Source: Dactylorhiza incarnata (Eukaryota > Streptophyta > Magnoliopsida > Asparagales > Orchidaceae). Taken from it: DNA of 64,000 nucleotides. Under the pieces are notes generated by a model. That model was given only the letters and a program-made list of their open reading frames with translations, made no database searches and had not been told where the DNA came from. Shown here in pieces: positions 1-12,800 of the stretch. The position numbers and the translations under genes are program-made. Within the stretch, counting starts at the first letter, position 1, and the number at the start of each line of letters is the position of its first letter. The stretch is from assembly GCA_033032865.1 (NCBI GenBank), contig JAWHQI010000259.1, positions 248,001-312,000 on the forward strand, in the 5' to 3' direction.

Positions 1-1199
1 ATAAAGATTTAAAAATACTTTGTGCAATTATATATATATGTGTGTAATAATCACAGAATTAAGCTTCCCACACACCAACAAGAATTAAGCAAGTAAAGAA
101 GGAAAATAGCAAGAAGAAAATCACAGCACAACACAAAGAAATATAGTGGTTCCCCAAACATTGGGTAGTCCACTCTTCTACCCCCTTGGTAGGAATTCAC
201 TATCTTGCACTGAGTCTTTTGATAAGGAGACTCTTAGAACCAGCCTGAGTCTTTTGATAAGGAGACTCTTAGAACCAGTACAACTGAATTTTTTGAAGAG
301 AGATTCTAAAAACTCTTTTACACAATTTGAAAATGAAATAAGAGTAAGAAGAAGAAGTAGAAGAAGTAATTTTAGATAAGAAAGAATCTTCTTCCTAGCA
401 AGAAGATTAGAAGCACAAGAAATAGTGAATGAAATCTCTCTTCTATAGTGAGAAGGAGATTGTAGGTCTTTTTCTCTTTCAATGAGAGCTATCAGAGATT
501 GCAGCAGTATGGCTTCAGAAAGAGGAGAAGAAGAAGGCTTGTTGTTGGCTTCAGCACACTATCATTTCTCACAGCTTTTCTCACTTTTCTCTTGGGAGCT
601 TTTCCTCTATTTCAAATGTATGGAGTGGATCACTTCTCATGTTTTCTCTGCCGACTTCCCTCTTATTTATAGCTCTGTTTATTCAAAGAATACTATAGGA
701 GAATAATCAATTAGCAGACAGAGAATTAGTAAGAGAGAAAAGATTCCATAATCAATATTTCTGTAGAAGGAAAGAGATCATTCTGATTTCAAATAATATC
801 CATAATAAACTTAATCAATTTAGCCAAGAATCATTTAGAAGGAAAGACTGATTCAAAACGGATAGAAAAGAATAATATCATTCCATAAAATTCAGATCTA
901 CAGATAGAAGGAAAGAAATCTGGCGTGTTTTGAATTTGACATAGAAATTGACGTACGTCGATTACTATTCGACGGAAGCGTCGATTTCAGACTGGCTGGT
1001 CGTCGAGAGAAGAATATAGAAGGCGCGTCTACTAAGATACGTCGACTTCACTAGATACGTTGACTAGAAGTCAGAGTTACGTCGACATAGGTTACGTCGA
1101 ATTCTATTTAGAGCTACTTCGACTCATTTTGAGAGGAACGTCGACTACACTTCGACGTTGCGTCGAATACTATTCGACGCATATTTACTTAGACTAATT
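1..1199 (-). repeat. LTR-type DNA of a Sirevirus-like copia element (partial)
   Basis: There is no credible gene here. Bases 143-185 resemble the segment at 5107-5149 and about 15668-15710 inside the LTRs of the complete Sirevirus (a GTGGTTCCCC block followed by a pyrimidine-rich stretch), in the same orientation. On the minus strand there is a TATAAATAAGA box (661-671). Upstream of it, in the direction of transcription, are many CGTCGA/TTCGAC motifs at about 948-1180. This matches the LTR promoter layout of the other Sireviruses in the window. A 35-bp tandem duplication lies at 210-279. I infer part of a minus-strand LTR and leader region abutting the outer element near 1200. The LTR ends are not visible, so the exact limits are uncertain. 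Confidence 0.55.
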
Positions 1200-1207
1200 T
1201 TTCATTC

Positions 1208-3118
1208 TTGGAATTTATATTCCACTCATTTTTAGGGGTTAAGATAAATCATTTCCCCAACAGAATTTTTATTGGTTACTCTTCAACTAGTAAGGCTTAT
1301 AGAATATATAATAAAAGAACTAAAGTAGTTGAAGAGCCTATACATGTAAGATTTGATGAGTTTGTTCCTTGTGTAGATTCTAATCATACAGGAAATGAAG
1401 ATGAACCTATTTCCCCTTTGGAGCATGAGGATGATGAATCACTTGGAGAAAAAGAAGAAGAAAAAGAAGAAGAACAAGAGGAGAAAGAAAATGAGATAAT
1501 AGAATATGTTCCTTCAAGCGTGTTGCAGTTCACTAAGGATCATCCAAAGGAGTTTGTGATAGGAGAACCATCAAAAGGGGTAAGTACTCGTTCTTCTTAA
1601 CATGAGTCTTTTTCAAACCTTTGTTTTATATCCGAAATAGAACCAAAAAATGTTTCAACCGCTTTAAATGATGAATTTTGGTTTATAGCTATGAATGATG
1701 AATTGAATCAATTTGAACGTAACGAGGTTTGGAATTTAGTAGAGAGGCCATCTAATCATCCCATTATAGGAGTCAAATGGATTTTCAAAAATAAATTAGA
1801 TGGTGACTCTAGGATAACAAGGAATAAAGCAAGACTTGTTGCACAAGGTTATTCACAAATCGAAGGGGTAGATTTTGATGAAACTTTTGCACCCGTTGCT
1901 CGCCTAGAATCAATTAGAATATTTCTTGCCTTTCTAAATGGGATTATAAAAGAAGAAGTTTATGTAGAACAATCCCCTGGTTTTGTGAATAAAAAATTTC
2001 CTAATCATGTGTACAAGTTAGAAAAAGCGCTTTATGGATTAAAGCAAGCGCCACGTGCTTGGTATGATAGATTGACATTATTTTTGATAAAGCACGGTTA
2101 TAAAATGGGAAGTGCGGATAATACACTCTTCATTAAGCATGTAGATAATGATTTGATTATATTGCAAATTTATGTTGATGATATCATTTTTGGAGCCACT
2201 AATGAAGAGTTATGTAATGAAGTTATTTTAGTGATGAAAAATAAATTTGAAATGAGCTTGGTAGGAGAACTCACTTATTTTATAGGATTTCAAATCTCAC
2301 AAAAAGAAGATGGTATATTTATTTATCAAACTAAATATGTTCATGATATTCTTAAGAGATTTGGATTTGAAAACCTAAAGCAAGCCAATACTCCTATGAG
2401 TGCATCACTAAAGTTAGGAAAAGATGAAGTCGGTATTTCAATAGATCAAACATTATATAGAGGAATGATAAGCTCATTGCTTTATTTAAGTGCATCTAGA
2501 CCCGATATTATATTTTCCGTTTGCTTATGTGCTAGATTTCAAGCTAACCCAAAAGAATCACATTTAAAAGCGGTTAAACGTTTTTTTAGATATCTAATCG
2601 GAACATCTAGATTAGGCTTATGGTATCCTCATAATAATAGTTTTATTCTACACGATTTTTCTGATTCGGACTATGTGGGATGTTCATTAGATCGTAAAAG
2701 CACTAGTGGCACGTGTCATTTTATAGGCCCTTCACTTATATCATGGTCGAGTAGGAAATAGAATTCTGTTGCCCTCTCCACCATCGAGGCCGAATATATC
2801 GCACTAGGTAGTTGTTGTGCACAAGCATTATGGATGACCCAAACGTTAGAAGACTTTGGTGTTTATCTAAATAACATTGAATTAAAGTGTGACAACAAGA
2901 GCGCTATAGATCTCACAAACAATCCTGTACATCATTCTAGATCTAAACATATAGATGTCCGACATCATTTCATTAGAGATCATATTAAGAAAGAACATGT
3001 TAAAATTAGCTTTATAGGGACGGAATCACAACTTGCCGACATTTTTACCAAACCTCTACCCGATGCACGTTTTCACATGCTTAGGTTAGAATTCGGTGTC
3101 TTAGAAATGTCACTTTGA
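1208..3118 (+). pseudogene. Copia (Sirevirus-type) pol 3' part: end of integrase, reverse transcriptase, RNase H
   Basis: One reading frame of 637 codons is interrupted by a TAA at 1598-1600 and a TAG at 2759-2761. The TAG replaces the glutamine normally found after SWSSRK. It begins in the integrase C-terminus (FIGYSSTSKAYR, after an acidic linker). It then runs through the RT ([50 protein letters not shown]) into RNase H (the segment around EAEYIALGSCCAQ, then ADIFTKPL). RT motif A, which carries the first catalytic aspartate (normally [11 protein letters not shown] in this family), is missing. FLAF is joined straight to LNG by an in-frame deletion of roughly 20 residues, so the enzyme would be dead. 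gag, protease and most of integrase are absent. It is the coding remnant of the outer element whose 3' LTR starts at 4846. Confidence 0.9.
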
Positions 3119-4832
3119 GCCTTATAAAAAGCTATCAAATTATTTTATGTACTTTAATATTTTTTTAAAAGAAATTATTATTAATTAAAAATCAATAAAA
3201 ATTTAAAAACTATGGGAAAACCATCAAAAACACGCTAAAAAGGCTATCATATCAACTCCATAATGTCTGAAATTTCAACTGTATGAAGGCCTATTTATAT
3301 TACAAATGTATCATAAAAAATATTTTTCAAAAAATCAAAAATTGGTGTTCTGTCTCGGCGTTAAGAAGTTAACGCCTGACGTTAGCTTCTATGCTCAGAT
3401 TATTTTGTGTGTGTTTTTACAACTGTGTTGGTATTTTGGTGTGTTTTCTTTTAAAACTTAAGAACAAAAGAAATTACTATAAGCTTAAATGTTGATTTCA
3501 AGGATGATTATATAGATATTGGTTCAAGATTATTTACAATGTTTAATTTAAACCTTCAAGTTTCATTAAAAACATTGTTTTGATTTAATCATGCCTTCAA
3601 AATTAATTATCTTCAAATGTGCAAAGAGTTTGAGAATAGATAACATATGTCGAAATGCTTTTACATGCCTCTAAGTATGAGTAAAGTTTTTATCTTTGAT
3701 AATGATTTTCTCACTTACACTTTTTGGTTAATTTACATGTGTTTTTAAATCTTATTTTACATGGTTGTGTAGCATAAAAACTTATTTTGAATTTCATAAA
3801 CAGTTTACCTAAACAACATTGAATTCTTTCTTGAATTCTTTGTTTTTCATGCACTTGTATTTAGAGAAATGTGGTAAATAAAATTCAAAACAAAATATAA
3901 ACTATGTTTGCTAAACAAGTAAATTCAGAGTCCTTTGTCACTAAGTCTAAAAAGCAACAAATGAATGACAAGGATAACTCCACCAAGCACTACTTGAACC
4001 TCCTGATAAGTCTTAATGAGCATTGTGAGGTTGAGCACCTTGGAAAGAATTGTAAAGTGTCTTGTGCAAACAAAATTTTCACCACTTCTCATTAAAAAAA
4101 ATCTATAGTGCATTAAAATTTGTGAAAGTAAAGTTGTTTTTGTTCAATTCAATTTATGCTCTTACATTACATAGTTTCATGTGGTTTGATTTCTACACTT
4201 GTATGCTTTATCAAAACACATTTACTGTACACATCATTATCAATTATAATACTTTCACTCATGAGAATTGGACTTAAAGCTTACCTACATTGTTCTCTAC
4301 AATCATAAGTAAATGCACTAGATAGCAAAGCATGATCTTTACAATGTTTATGATTTCTTGGAATGCAAATTTTTTTACATTGTAAACCTATCTTCCATTG
4401 ATATTATATATTCTTGCTTGTCAAATTTAAATATTCCAAATTTCAAATGTATTTGCAACTGGTGTATTTCAATTCAAAACATCTACTTATTTGATTTACA
4501 ACGCTTATTATGTTTTGCTTGTACAAATTCTTAACGATGTTCAAATATTGCTTTCGCTGTGTTCACTTTCAAAAGTTGCAATTATCTCTACAGAGTGCTC
4601 AAAAGAACAAATTCCTACTACTCATCCCTATCTTCTTTTGATTATAACAAAAGGGGGAGAAGAGACTAATTTCAAGAAATAACTTAGAGAAATCTATTAT
4701 TTAGGGGGAGTACATTATGACATGCATTCATGTAGGGGAGTATCCACATAGGGGGAGTATGCATGATTATCACGCTTATCATATACTATAAACACTATAT
4801 TTTTATTTCTTATTAGTGGATTTGTTATTATC
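3119..4832 (+). other. Post-pol noncoding region of the outer Sirevirus
   Basis: This AT-rich stretch lies between the pol stop and the last polypurine tract. I see no ORF worth calling; the longest are about 60-70 codons and resemble nothing known to me. Bases 3357-3387 carry the GGCGTTAA/TTAACGCC motif that recurs in this element's LTR. No env-like gene is recognisable, unlike in the inner Sirevirus. Confidence 0.6.
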
Positions 4833-4845
4833 AAAAGGGGGAGAT
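4649..4845 (+). promoter_or_regulatory. Cluster of polypurine tracts before the 3' LTR
   Basis: Five G-rich purine tracts occur in about 200 bp: AAAAGGGGGAGA (4649-4660), AGGGGGAG (4703-4710), AGGGGAG (4734-4740), GGGGGAG (4751-4757) and AAAAGGGGGAGAT (4833-4845). The last directly abuts the LTR start TGTTGG and is the functional plus-strand primer site. Repeated polypurine tracts upstream of the 3' LTR are, as I recall, a described feature of Sireviruses. Confidence 0.75.
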
Positions 4846-4954
4846 TGTTGGAGCTTGTGTTCCATACCTCTTAGTTTGAGAATAACAAATCACACAATGT
4901 ATTTGATCTTGCTTGTGTTTATAAGTATGCAGGTACTATTGTTAAATAACCCTA
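4846..4954 (+). repeat. 3' LTR of the outer Sirevirus, first part
   Basis: It starts TGTTGGAGC right after the polypurine tract and is cut at 4954 by the inner Sirevirus. The LTR resumes at 17075. The bases CCCTA at 4950-4954 are repeated at 17070-17074 as the target duplication. Confidence 0.88.
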
Positions 4955-6509
4955 TGAAAGACTTTAATTAAGGGTAGCTAATCACCTAGAGGGGGGGTGA
5001 ATAGGTTATTTAAAAACTACTACGATTCTTGACTATAATCGAGATAAAACTAATCAGAGCTTTCAAGAAATAAAGATATACACAGAAAAGAACACGCAGA
5101 ATTTTTATAGTGGTTCCCCGTATCTTAGGTAATCCACTTTCCCCCTTCTCCCCTTCTAGCAGTGTGCTAGATAGAGGTTATAACTCCTCCAGATATCAGA
5201 CCACAAACAGGTCTTACAGCTCATATCACAACTGATCTTACAGTCTCAGATCCACAGATCTTACTAACTCAGATCAAACAGATCCTACCTCAGCCTTTAT
5301 AACTAGGCCTACAGCTCAGATTCACCCCTGAATCTTACAACTCAGATCACACCTGATCCTACAACTCAGATCCTTGACAGATCCTACACTCAGATCTGAC
5401 AACTCAGATCCTACAGAAATTTATAAAGGGGATTACAAATACTTAGACTCAGATACGAGATTGTTGAGCCTTCTTGATCTATCTGAATGATCAGACAGAA
5501 ATCTTCAATAGAACGGCAGCAACAAATGATCTTCTTGATTCGACAGGCTGTGATGACTGTTCTTCTTCCTGGGATGACAGATTCTTCCTTCTTGATCTTC
5601 TTCTTTCAGAGAAAGGTATCAGCACAAGATTGCCGAATAAGATCTTCAATTTAGAATGGTTCTGAAAAGGAAGACAACTTCTCCAGATTCTATCTCAAAC
5701 TTTCTCTCAAAATGATGGAGACGATAATTGCTTTTGAGAAGATAGGAAAACTTTTCTAACTTCACTTTTCTTCACTTCATAACTTGGATTAACTGCACAA
5801 CCCATAGGTCATGCCTTCTATTTATAGCCCGCCATCTGCAATGTCTGTTACGCTTCTCCACGTCAGCATGACGTTACGTCTTCAACGGTCTTTAATGAAA
5901 ACAAAAGCTCAGCTAGCTGTGGAAGATATTCCTCAGTTCAGAGTATTTGTAGAAGAGGCGTTGAGCACTTAACATCTCTGTCGACGCTTTTCCAGTTAGG
6001 CGTCAAGCGATATTTAGACGCTCGACGCATACTCCTTAGACTGAAGCTCTCGACTCCTCCTTCTCAGGCGTTGAGCAAATATCACTTAGTCGACGCTTTT
6101 TATCTGAAGAAGTTGAGCAACATCCAGGGGCTCGACGCTTCTTAACTAAGCCTTCATATCTCGACACTTCTGGTTGGCACTGAGCTGACTGAAGTTAAGT
6201 CGACACTTCTCTTTCCAAGGCGTCGAGCGACACAACTTGGCTCGACGCTTCCAAAATTGATCTCAGAACTTTAGCGGCGACCTTGTCTATTTGAGTAGTA
6301 GACATGAGTCAACGCTTCTAGGTCACAAGCGTCGAGCAATGTATGATGTCTCGACGCTTGTGAACTTGAATGAATTCCATGAACTTTTTGCCTGACCTGA
6401 TCTCCTGCACATTGATTCTAGAGAGTATATCAAATACATTCTGAGATATATCTTTGACTTATGAATGGACTTCTCCAAATCTAAGACACTGTGGGCAATG
6501 ATCCCAACA
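4955..6509 (-). repeat. 3' LTR of inner Sirevirus
   Basis: It is 1,555 bp and pairs with 15510-17069. On the minus strand a TATAAATAG box lies at 5826-5818. Alternating GCGTCGAGC and CTCGACGC motifs fill about 5955-6360 just upstream of it. It has 7 Gs in the run near 5001, where the other LTR has about 17. Confidence 0.93.
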
Positions 6510-7060
6510 ATCTCCCCCTATTTGAAGAAGTCATAATCTCAGTCAATGATATATCTCTCTTTTCAATGATAAACAATGTGTTCTAAACTCTATACAGATA
6601 ATCAAAATAAAGAGTATCAAACTTTATAACATTAGATTGCCAAAACATTCTATCCACAAAAATTATCTCAGACATGGTTTCTTATATAAGCATAAAAACA
6701 TAGGCAATTCAGAATAAGATGTCATGAAGAGAGACAAAATCACATCACAGACATATGTATATATATGAACATGAAGAATAGTTCACACTAGGAATTCATC
6801 AAGAGTGTTCAAAAAAAATATATCAATTACATTCTTCTGAAAGTGAAAGTAAAGATTAAATTTCTAAAGCTGTCCAGGATCCTTGAATTATATTCCTCTT
6901 TTAGCTCTTTTGGAGAGAGCTTCAGCAACTTCCTTTTTCCTCTTAAAATAGCCAAATGGCTTTGGGAAGTATCTGATTGGCTCCATTTCTCCTGCCTGGA
7001 CCTTCCCAGCCATTTTGTCAGCCTTGAATTTGATCTTTAGTTCCTCTTGATCCCTATGCT
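6510..7060 (-). other. Sirevirus 3' untranslated region with polypurine tract
   Basis: Next to the LTR, the minus strand reads AAATAGGGGGAGAT (about 6523-6510), the polypurine tract that primes plus-strand DNA synthesis. The rest is an untranslated stretch after the env-like ORF with no other feature I can support. Confidence 0.8.
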
Positions 7061-9406
7061 TTAACCATTAGCTTCAGAATACCACTTTCCTCTTTCCTCT
7101 GGGTTATTTTTCACAACTTCCCATGCTGATAGAATCAATTCTCTGGAAGAGGGAGACCAATGTTCAAAATCAACTCTTGATTGAACCTCTTCTCTGAACT
7201 TTCTTTTACATGATTCTACTTGCTCACTAGTAAAATTTTCTCTTTTACTTTTATTCTCAGGACTATACATTTTAGCAATCTGTTTTTGAACCTGAGTAAG
7301 AGAGAATGGCCTTGTCTCAGAGACTTGATCATTCTCATAGTCTATGGGAGGATATCTAAGAGTTTCTCTTATAGAGTTTGAGGTCCACACAGCATGTTCA
7401 GAACTAGCTTGAATCATTGACCTCTCCCCCTTTAGGACTTCTTCAACAATGTGTTCTCTCAAAGTATTCTTCTGAAATCTGACCTAACCTTCCAAGTGAT
7501 TAATCCCACTTTCAATGGTTTTCTTTACTTTAAAAAGATGATCATCTATAGTATCTGCATGCAACTTTGCTTGATCTTTTAGAACTGTGGAGCTCTCATC
7601 AATTTTAGCCAAGATATCAGCATTCTGCTGTTGCATTCTAGCTTCAATCTTATTTGTACCTGTTAAGATTTGTGCTACCTGTTCTTTATACAGAACTTGC
7701 ATATTGCTACTTAGTATTCCTTGGTTTGTCTGAACATCATCCACTGTCTTTGTAATTCCAGCTTGAGATTCTTTAATAACCTTTGATGTTTCTTTGATTA
7801 CATCAAGCTGTTCAGTTGTATAATCTACTGAAACACCAGCTCTCTTAAAGAACTTTACCATCTCCTTTCTCAATGCAGATATCTGATGATTGACTTCAAA
7901 TATAACCAATTTCAGTTGGAAATCTACTTCATTTTTTATTTTTGTATTATTTTCCTCAATATATTGTTCTAATAATCTTCTTTGATTATTCAGCAACACC
8001 TCCAGCTGAGGTAGAATAAGACTAAGATCCACATGGATTTCTTTTTCCATTCCAACACCTTTGCTGCTCTCTTCTCCGATTAAGGAATCATCTCTCTGGC
8101 TCATATGGGAGCTAGAGGATTCTATCTTGATAATCTTCTCAGCAGATTTCTTTGGTGCTTCAGGTTCTTCTTCTACTTCCATAGCATTTATTTCAGAATT
8201 CTCTTTAGCAGGGATCTCAGCCCGAGGCTCCCCCTCAAATGGTGCATTACCTTCAGCTAGAAATTCAACTTGAGGCTCCCCCTCAGTCTCTACATTGATC
8301 AGATCAATTTTATTTTGAAGAGGATTCTCATCCTGACCCTCCCCCTCAACTGCTACCTTGCTCATTTCATCATTTTTCTGAGCAGGAATCTCATCTTGTG
8401 TCTCTTTCTCATTTAGAAAAACCCCTTCAAGTCTAGCAGGGGATACATGAAGACTTCCTCTTTCTTCTTCTCCTTTCTCACTCTCATCCTTTGGAGTATC
8501 AGGAGAACTGTCCCTTGCATTGTTCCCTTCTTCATCTTCAGATGTTGTAAGGTTTGGATCATGAATTGGAGTGGATCTAGATTTTCTTTTGGAGGAGGAT
8601 GAGCTGGATGAGCTTGAAGAGCTTGAAGATGCCTTCTTCTTCTTTTGCTTCTTTGCTTTCTTCTGCTTGGGAGAAGGATCTGCTGGAGGAGGATTAGATA
8701 AAATTATGTCTCATCTCTCTATCATTCTCATATCCATTTTCTTCATGTGGTTTATCTTTGATCCAGGTTTATTATTCAAGGAGTCAGGAGAGACTTTTAC
8801 TAAATATAAGGACAATATCCTACCCATGTTGGGTACTTGGATACATTCAACTATCCTATCAAACACAACTCTTCCCCAGTCTGTTCTCAGAGAATGTATA
8901 ATCCTTGTTAGTAGAATAAACATTTTTCTAGAAACTTTGTCATGTGATCCAGTCTTGCACAGCAGTCCCTTTCCTATAACATCTGTTATCAATTTACCTT
9001 TTGAATTCATTCCCTTTCTCTGAATACTTCCAGTGATTTCTCGTGACGTCTCAATTCCGCACCAGATTTGTGCTAATCTAATATGTTCAGAGGTCACCTC
9101 TTCTTCTTCTGCATTCCTTTTTAACCTAGGCAATTCTAGTGCCTTAGCTAGTCTAGAAGGAGTTATTTTAATCTTCTTACCATTCACACTGGACTTAATC
9201 TTTGAGTTGACGGAGTCTATTACTATGTTAGAGTATAGCTCTAATACCTCTCGTTTCCAGATGAGAGTTGATTCAGACAGTACAAATTCCAGTCCGGCAT
9301 TGTAGATTAATTTGATTGTTGATTTTATATCCACAGAAGCTGATTGGAATCCATTTCGAACAAGTTCACTTCCCTCATAGAGATACTCATTGCTTTTGGG
9401 AGGCAT
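7061..9406 (-). pseudogene. Env-like third ORF of the Sirevirus, two in-frame stops
   Basis: A single 782-codon frame starts at ATG 9406 and ends at 7061. It is broken by TGA at 8713-8711 and TAG at 7486-7484. The frame is open on both sides of each stop, so these look like point mutations. The first third (about residues 1-230) is of the kind often annotated as a putative plant transposon protein. Next come a Lys-rich and poly-Ser stretch (about residues 240-265), an acidic Glu/Pro-rich part, and a long helical region with coiled-coil-like heptads (about residues 430-630). Position after pol and a C-terminal coiled coil match the env-like ORF described for SIRE1 of soybean. I see no clear signal peptide or strong membrane segment, so a true envelope role is unproven. 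Confidence 0.75.
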
Positions 9407-9501
9407 TGTTGTTGATGAACGGAGAGAAAGAGAATTGATGGAGTGATTTTCTAGGGCAGATAATTTCGAACTTAGAGAACTAGGGCACTAACGAAGTGTC
9501 T

Positions 9502-9762
9502 TCCCTATTTATAGAAGTTCTAGTTCAAGAAGATGAATAGCCGCGCGCCTAACTTGTTTGACAAGATTGATCTAGTGGTTTAAATTGACCCTGTCGAGAT
9601 GGCCTAGCTATGTTTGCATAAGCGTTGAGATCGCTCGACGCCATATATCTTCAGTCGACGCCAGGTGTCTTCTCGACGCCAGATATTGTCTCGACGCCAG
9701 ATACTTTCTCTCGACGCCAGGTGATTTCTCTCGACGCCATGTATCTTCTTTCGACGCCAGAT
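9502..9762 (-). promoter_or_regulatory. Putative internal promoter of the env-like gene: repeat array plus TATA box
   Basis: Seven copies of TCGACGCCA spaced about 20 bp apart occupy 9635-9762 between the pol stop (9825) and the env-like ATG (9406). About 123 bp downstream in the minus direction is a consensus TATAAATAGGG (9512-9502), 96 bp before the ATG. The element's own LTR has the same plan: TCGACG array, about 129 bp, then TATAAATAG. Promoter function is an inference from this shared layout. Confidence 0.55.
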
Positions 9763-9824
9763 AACTTCTTCACTCACCTTATAGGTCTCAATCATTATTT
9801 TCATTTATTTAATTCAAAATAGCT

Positions 9825-12800
9825 TTAATCCATTTTTAACATACCTAATTCAATTTTAAAATTATTGAATTTAGTTTCATCCAAGGGTTTAGTAAATATG
9901 TCAGCAACCTGTTTTTTGGTTGGAACATATTCAATTGAGATATCTCCATTTTCTACATGTTCTCTAATGAAATGGTATCTTATTTCTATATGCTTAGTTC
10001 TGCTATGAGATACTGGATTGTTGGCTATAGCAATTGCACTAGTTGAATCACAAAATAGAGGAGATTTACTTAGCTGAACTTTATAATCTTGGAGTTGGTG
10101 TTGAATCCATAGTAGCTGAGCACAACAGTTTCCAGCTGAAATGTATTCAGATTCTGCTGTTGAAATAGCCACACTTGTCTGCTTCCTGCTACTCCAAGAT
10201 ATTAGTCTTTTGCCAAGAAATTGACATGTACCAGATGTACTCTTTCTATCCTCCTTGCATCCTGCAAAATCAGCATCTGAAAAGCCAATTAGTTCAAAAT
10301 CATTGCTTCTAGGATACCAAAGGCCAAGATCAAGAGTGCCCTTCAGATATCTCAGGATTCTTTTGACAACAGTGTAGTGAGATTCTTTAGGGTTCACTTG
10401 ATATCTAGCACACACACATGTTGAAAACATAATGTCTGGTCTGCTAGCAGTTAGGTAGAGAAATGAGCCAATGATGCCTCTGTACAAGGTTTCATCAATA
10501 GGTTTCCCTTTTTCATCCTTGTCCAGTGCCATATTTGCTTCCATTGGTGTCTTCATTATAGTGGAATTTTCCATTCCAAACTTCTTAATAATTTCTTTTG
10601 TGTACTTGGTCTGAGAAATGAAAATTCCTTCCTCAGACGGTTTCACTTGTAGTCCTAAGAAGTATTTAAGCTCACCCATACTGCTCATTTCAAATTTCCC
10701 TTGCATAAGGTTTGCAAATCTTTTGCAAAGGTTATTATCAGTGGAGCCAAATATTATATCATCTACATATATTTGTACTAAAATAATGTGACCTTTAACT
10801 ATCCTGAGAAACAATGTCTTATCTATCTTTCTTCTTGAGAATTTGTTCTCAATAAGAAATCTAGATAATGTTTCATACCAAGCTCTAGGTGCCTGTTTCA
10901 GACCATACAGTGCTTTTAATAATAGATAAACATGATTTGGATGAGTAGAGTCAATAAAACCTGGGGGTTGTTCAACATATACTTCCTCCAATATTGTTCC
11001 ATTTAGGAATGCTGACTTTACATCCATTTGATAGACTACGAAACCAGTGTGAGCTGCAAATGCTAGGAATAGCCTGATTGCCTCCAATCTTGCCACATGG
11101 GCAAATACTTGATCAAAATCTATGCCTTCCTCCTGTCTATATCCTTGGGCAACCAACCTAGCTTTGTTTTTGATGATTACACCATTTTCATCAAGCTTAT
11201 TCCTGAATACCCATTTGGTCCCTATGACTTTGTGTTTCTTTGGTCTTGGGACCAATATCCAGACCTTGCATCTTTCAAATTGATTTAGCTCTTCTTGCAT
11301 AGCTGATATCCAAGAAGTGTCCTTATTTGCTTCAACAAACTTCTTAGGTTCTATTTTGGAAAGAAAGCTGTGATGCAAAGCCTCATGTATTGAGTTTCCT
11401 CTTCTGGTTTGCACTCCATCATTTGGATTTCCTATGATCTGTTCTTTTGGATGGTCTTTCAGATGTTTGGTAGCGTCCCTCCACCTTTCGTTTTCCCTTT
11501 GAAATTCTGATGCTTCTGTTTGAGTGGGTTCTTCTAGGGGTTCTGGATGAAGTGGTTCTTCAACAGCAATAGGTTCTTCATAATTGTCTTCAACTTGAAG
11601 TTCATCTTCTCTAGTTACAATTGTAGTCTCATTAGTTTCTTCATTATTTTCATTTTGCTGTTCATTGATATTCATCTCCTTCAATTTCTGTGTAGAACCT
11701 GCACAACTAGATAAACTTCCCAGATCCTTATAAATAAGGCTGGTTTCATCAAATACAACATGTACAGATTCTTCTATTCTATTAGACTCTTTGTTGAAGA
11801 TTCTATAGGCTCTACTTTGAGAGCTATACCCAACAAAGATTGCTTCAATTGCTTTTTCAGCAAATTTAGTGAGATGGTGCTTTCCATTGTTTAATACAAA
11901 ACATTTACTACCAAATATTTTAAAATAGGCTAATGTGGGTTTTCTACCTTTCAATAACTCATATGGGGTCTTATCCAGTCTTTTGTTTATAAGAGCCTTA
12001 TTCTGCACATGACATGCTGTGTTTATAGCTTCAGCCCAAAAGTACTCAGGAAGAGAGGAATCACTCAGCATACTCATGCTAGCTTCAATAAGGGTTCTAT
12101 TTCTTCTCTCAGCAACTCCATTTTGTTGAGGTGTTCTAGGTGATGAGAACTCTTGAGAAATTCCTAGATTCTCACAAAATTTGGTCATTGCACCAGACTG
12201 AAATTCAGTCCCATGATCACTTCTAATCTTGGCTACAAAATTTCCTATTTCATTAGTGATTTTCCTAACAAAACTGGTGAGTATTTCTAAAGTGTCTGAC
12301 TTATGTTTGAGGAAGAATACCCAAGTGAATCTAGAGTAATCATCAACTATTACAAGAGTGTATGACTTTCCTCCTAAGCTATGGATTGACATTGGTCCAA
12401 ATAGATCCATGTGAAGTAGATATAGACATCTAATGGAATCCTTCTCACCAATTGGTTTGAAGGATGACTTTGTCTGCTTACCCATTTGACAAGCATGGCA
12501 AGGACTTTCATGCACACACTTCCACTTAGGCCCAGCTCTCACTAGATCTTTTGAAATAAGTTTATTTATAGTCTTATAGTTTATGTGAGCTAACTTTTTG
12601 TGCCATTGAATACTACCAGAAATTTTATTTTCTGCTACTAAACATATGGAGTTAACTTGATCAGAACATATAAAGTTTAAGCAGTAAATGTTGCCACTCC
12701 TAGTGCCTGAGAGAATTATCTCATTCTCTTTCTTAATCAGGCACTCATCCTTGTGGAATGAAATGTCATACCCAATATCACATAATTGACTTATGCTAAT

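Noticed and set aside
7061..9406. Third Sirevirus ORF as proof of an infectious plant retrovirus
   Set aside because: No clear signal peptide, fusion peptide or strong membrane segment is visible, and two stops break the frame. I keep the cautious label env-like.
9635..9762. Regularly spaced repeats looking like a CRISPR array
   Set aside because: Units are only about 9 bp with 10-13 bp spacers, in a plant retrotransposon; no Cas gene or prokaryotic context.
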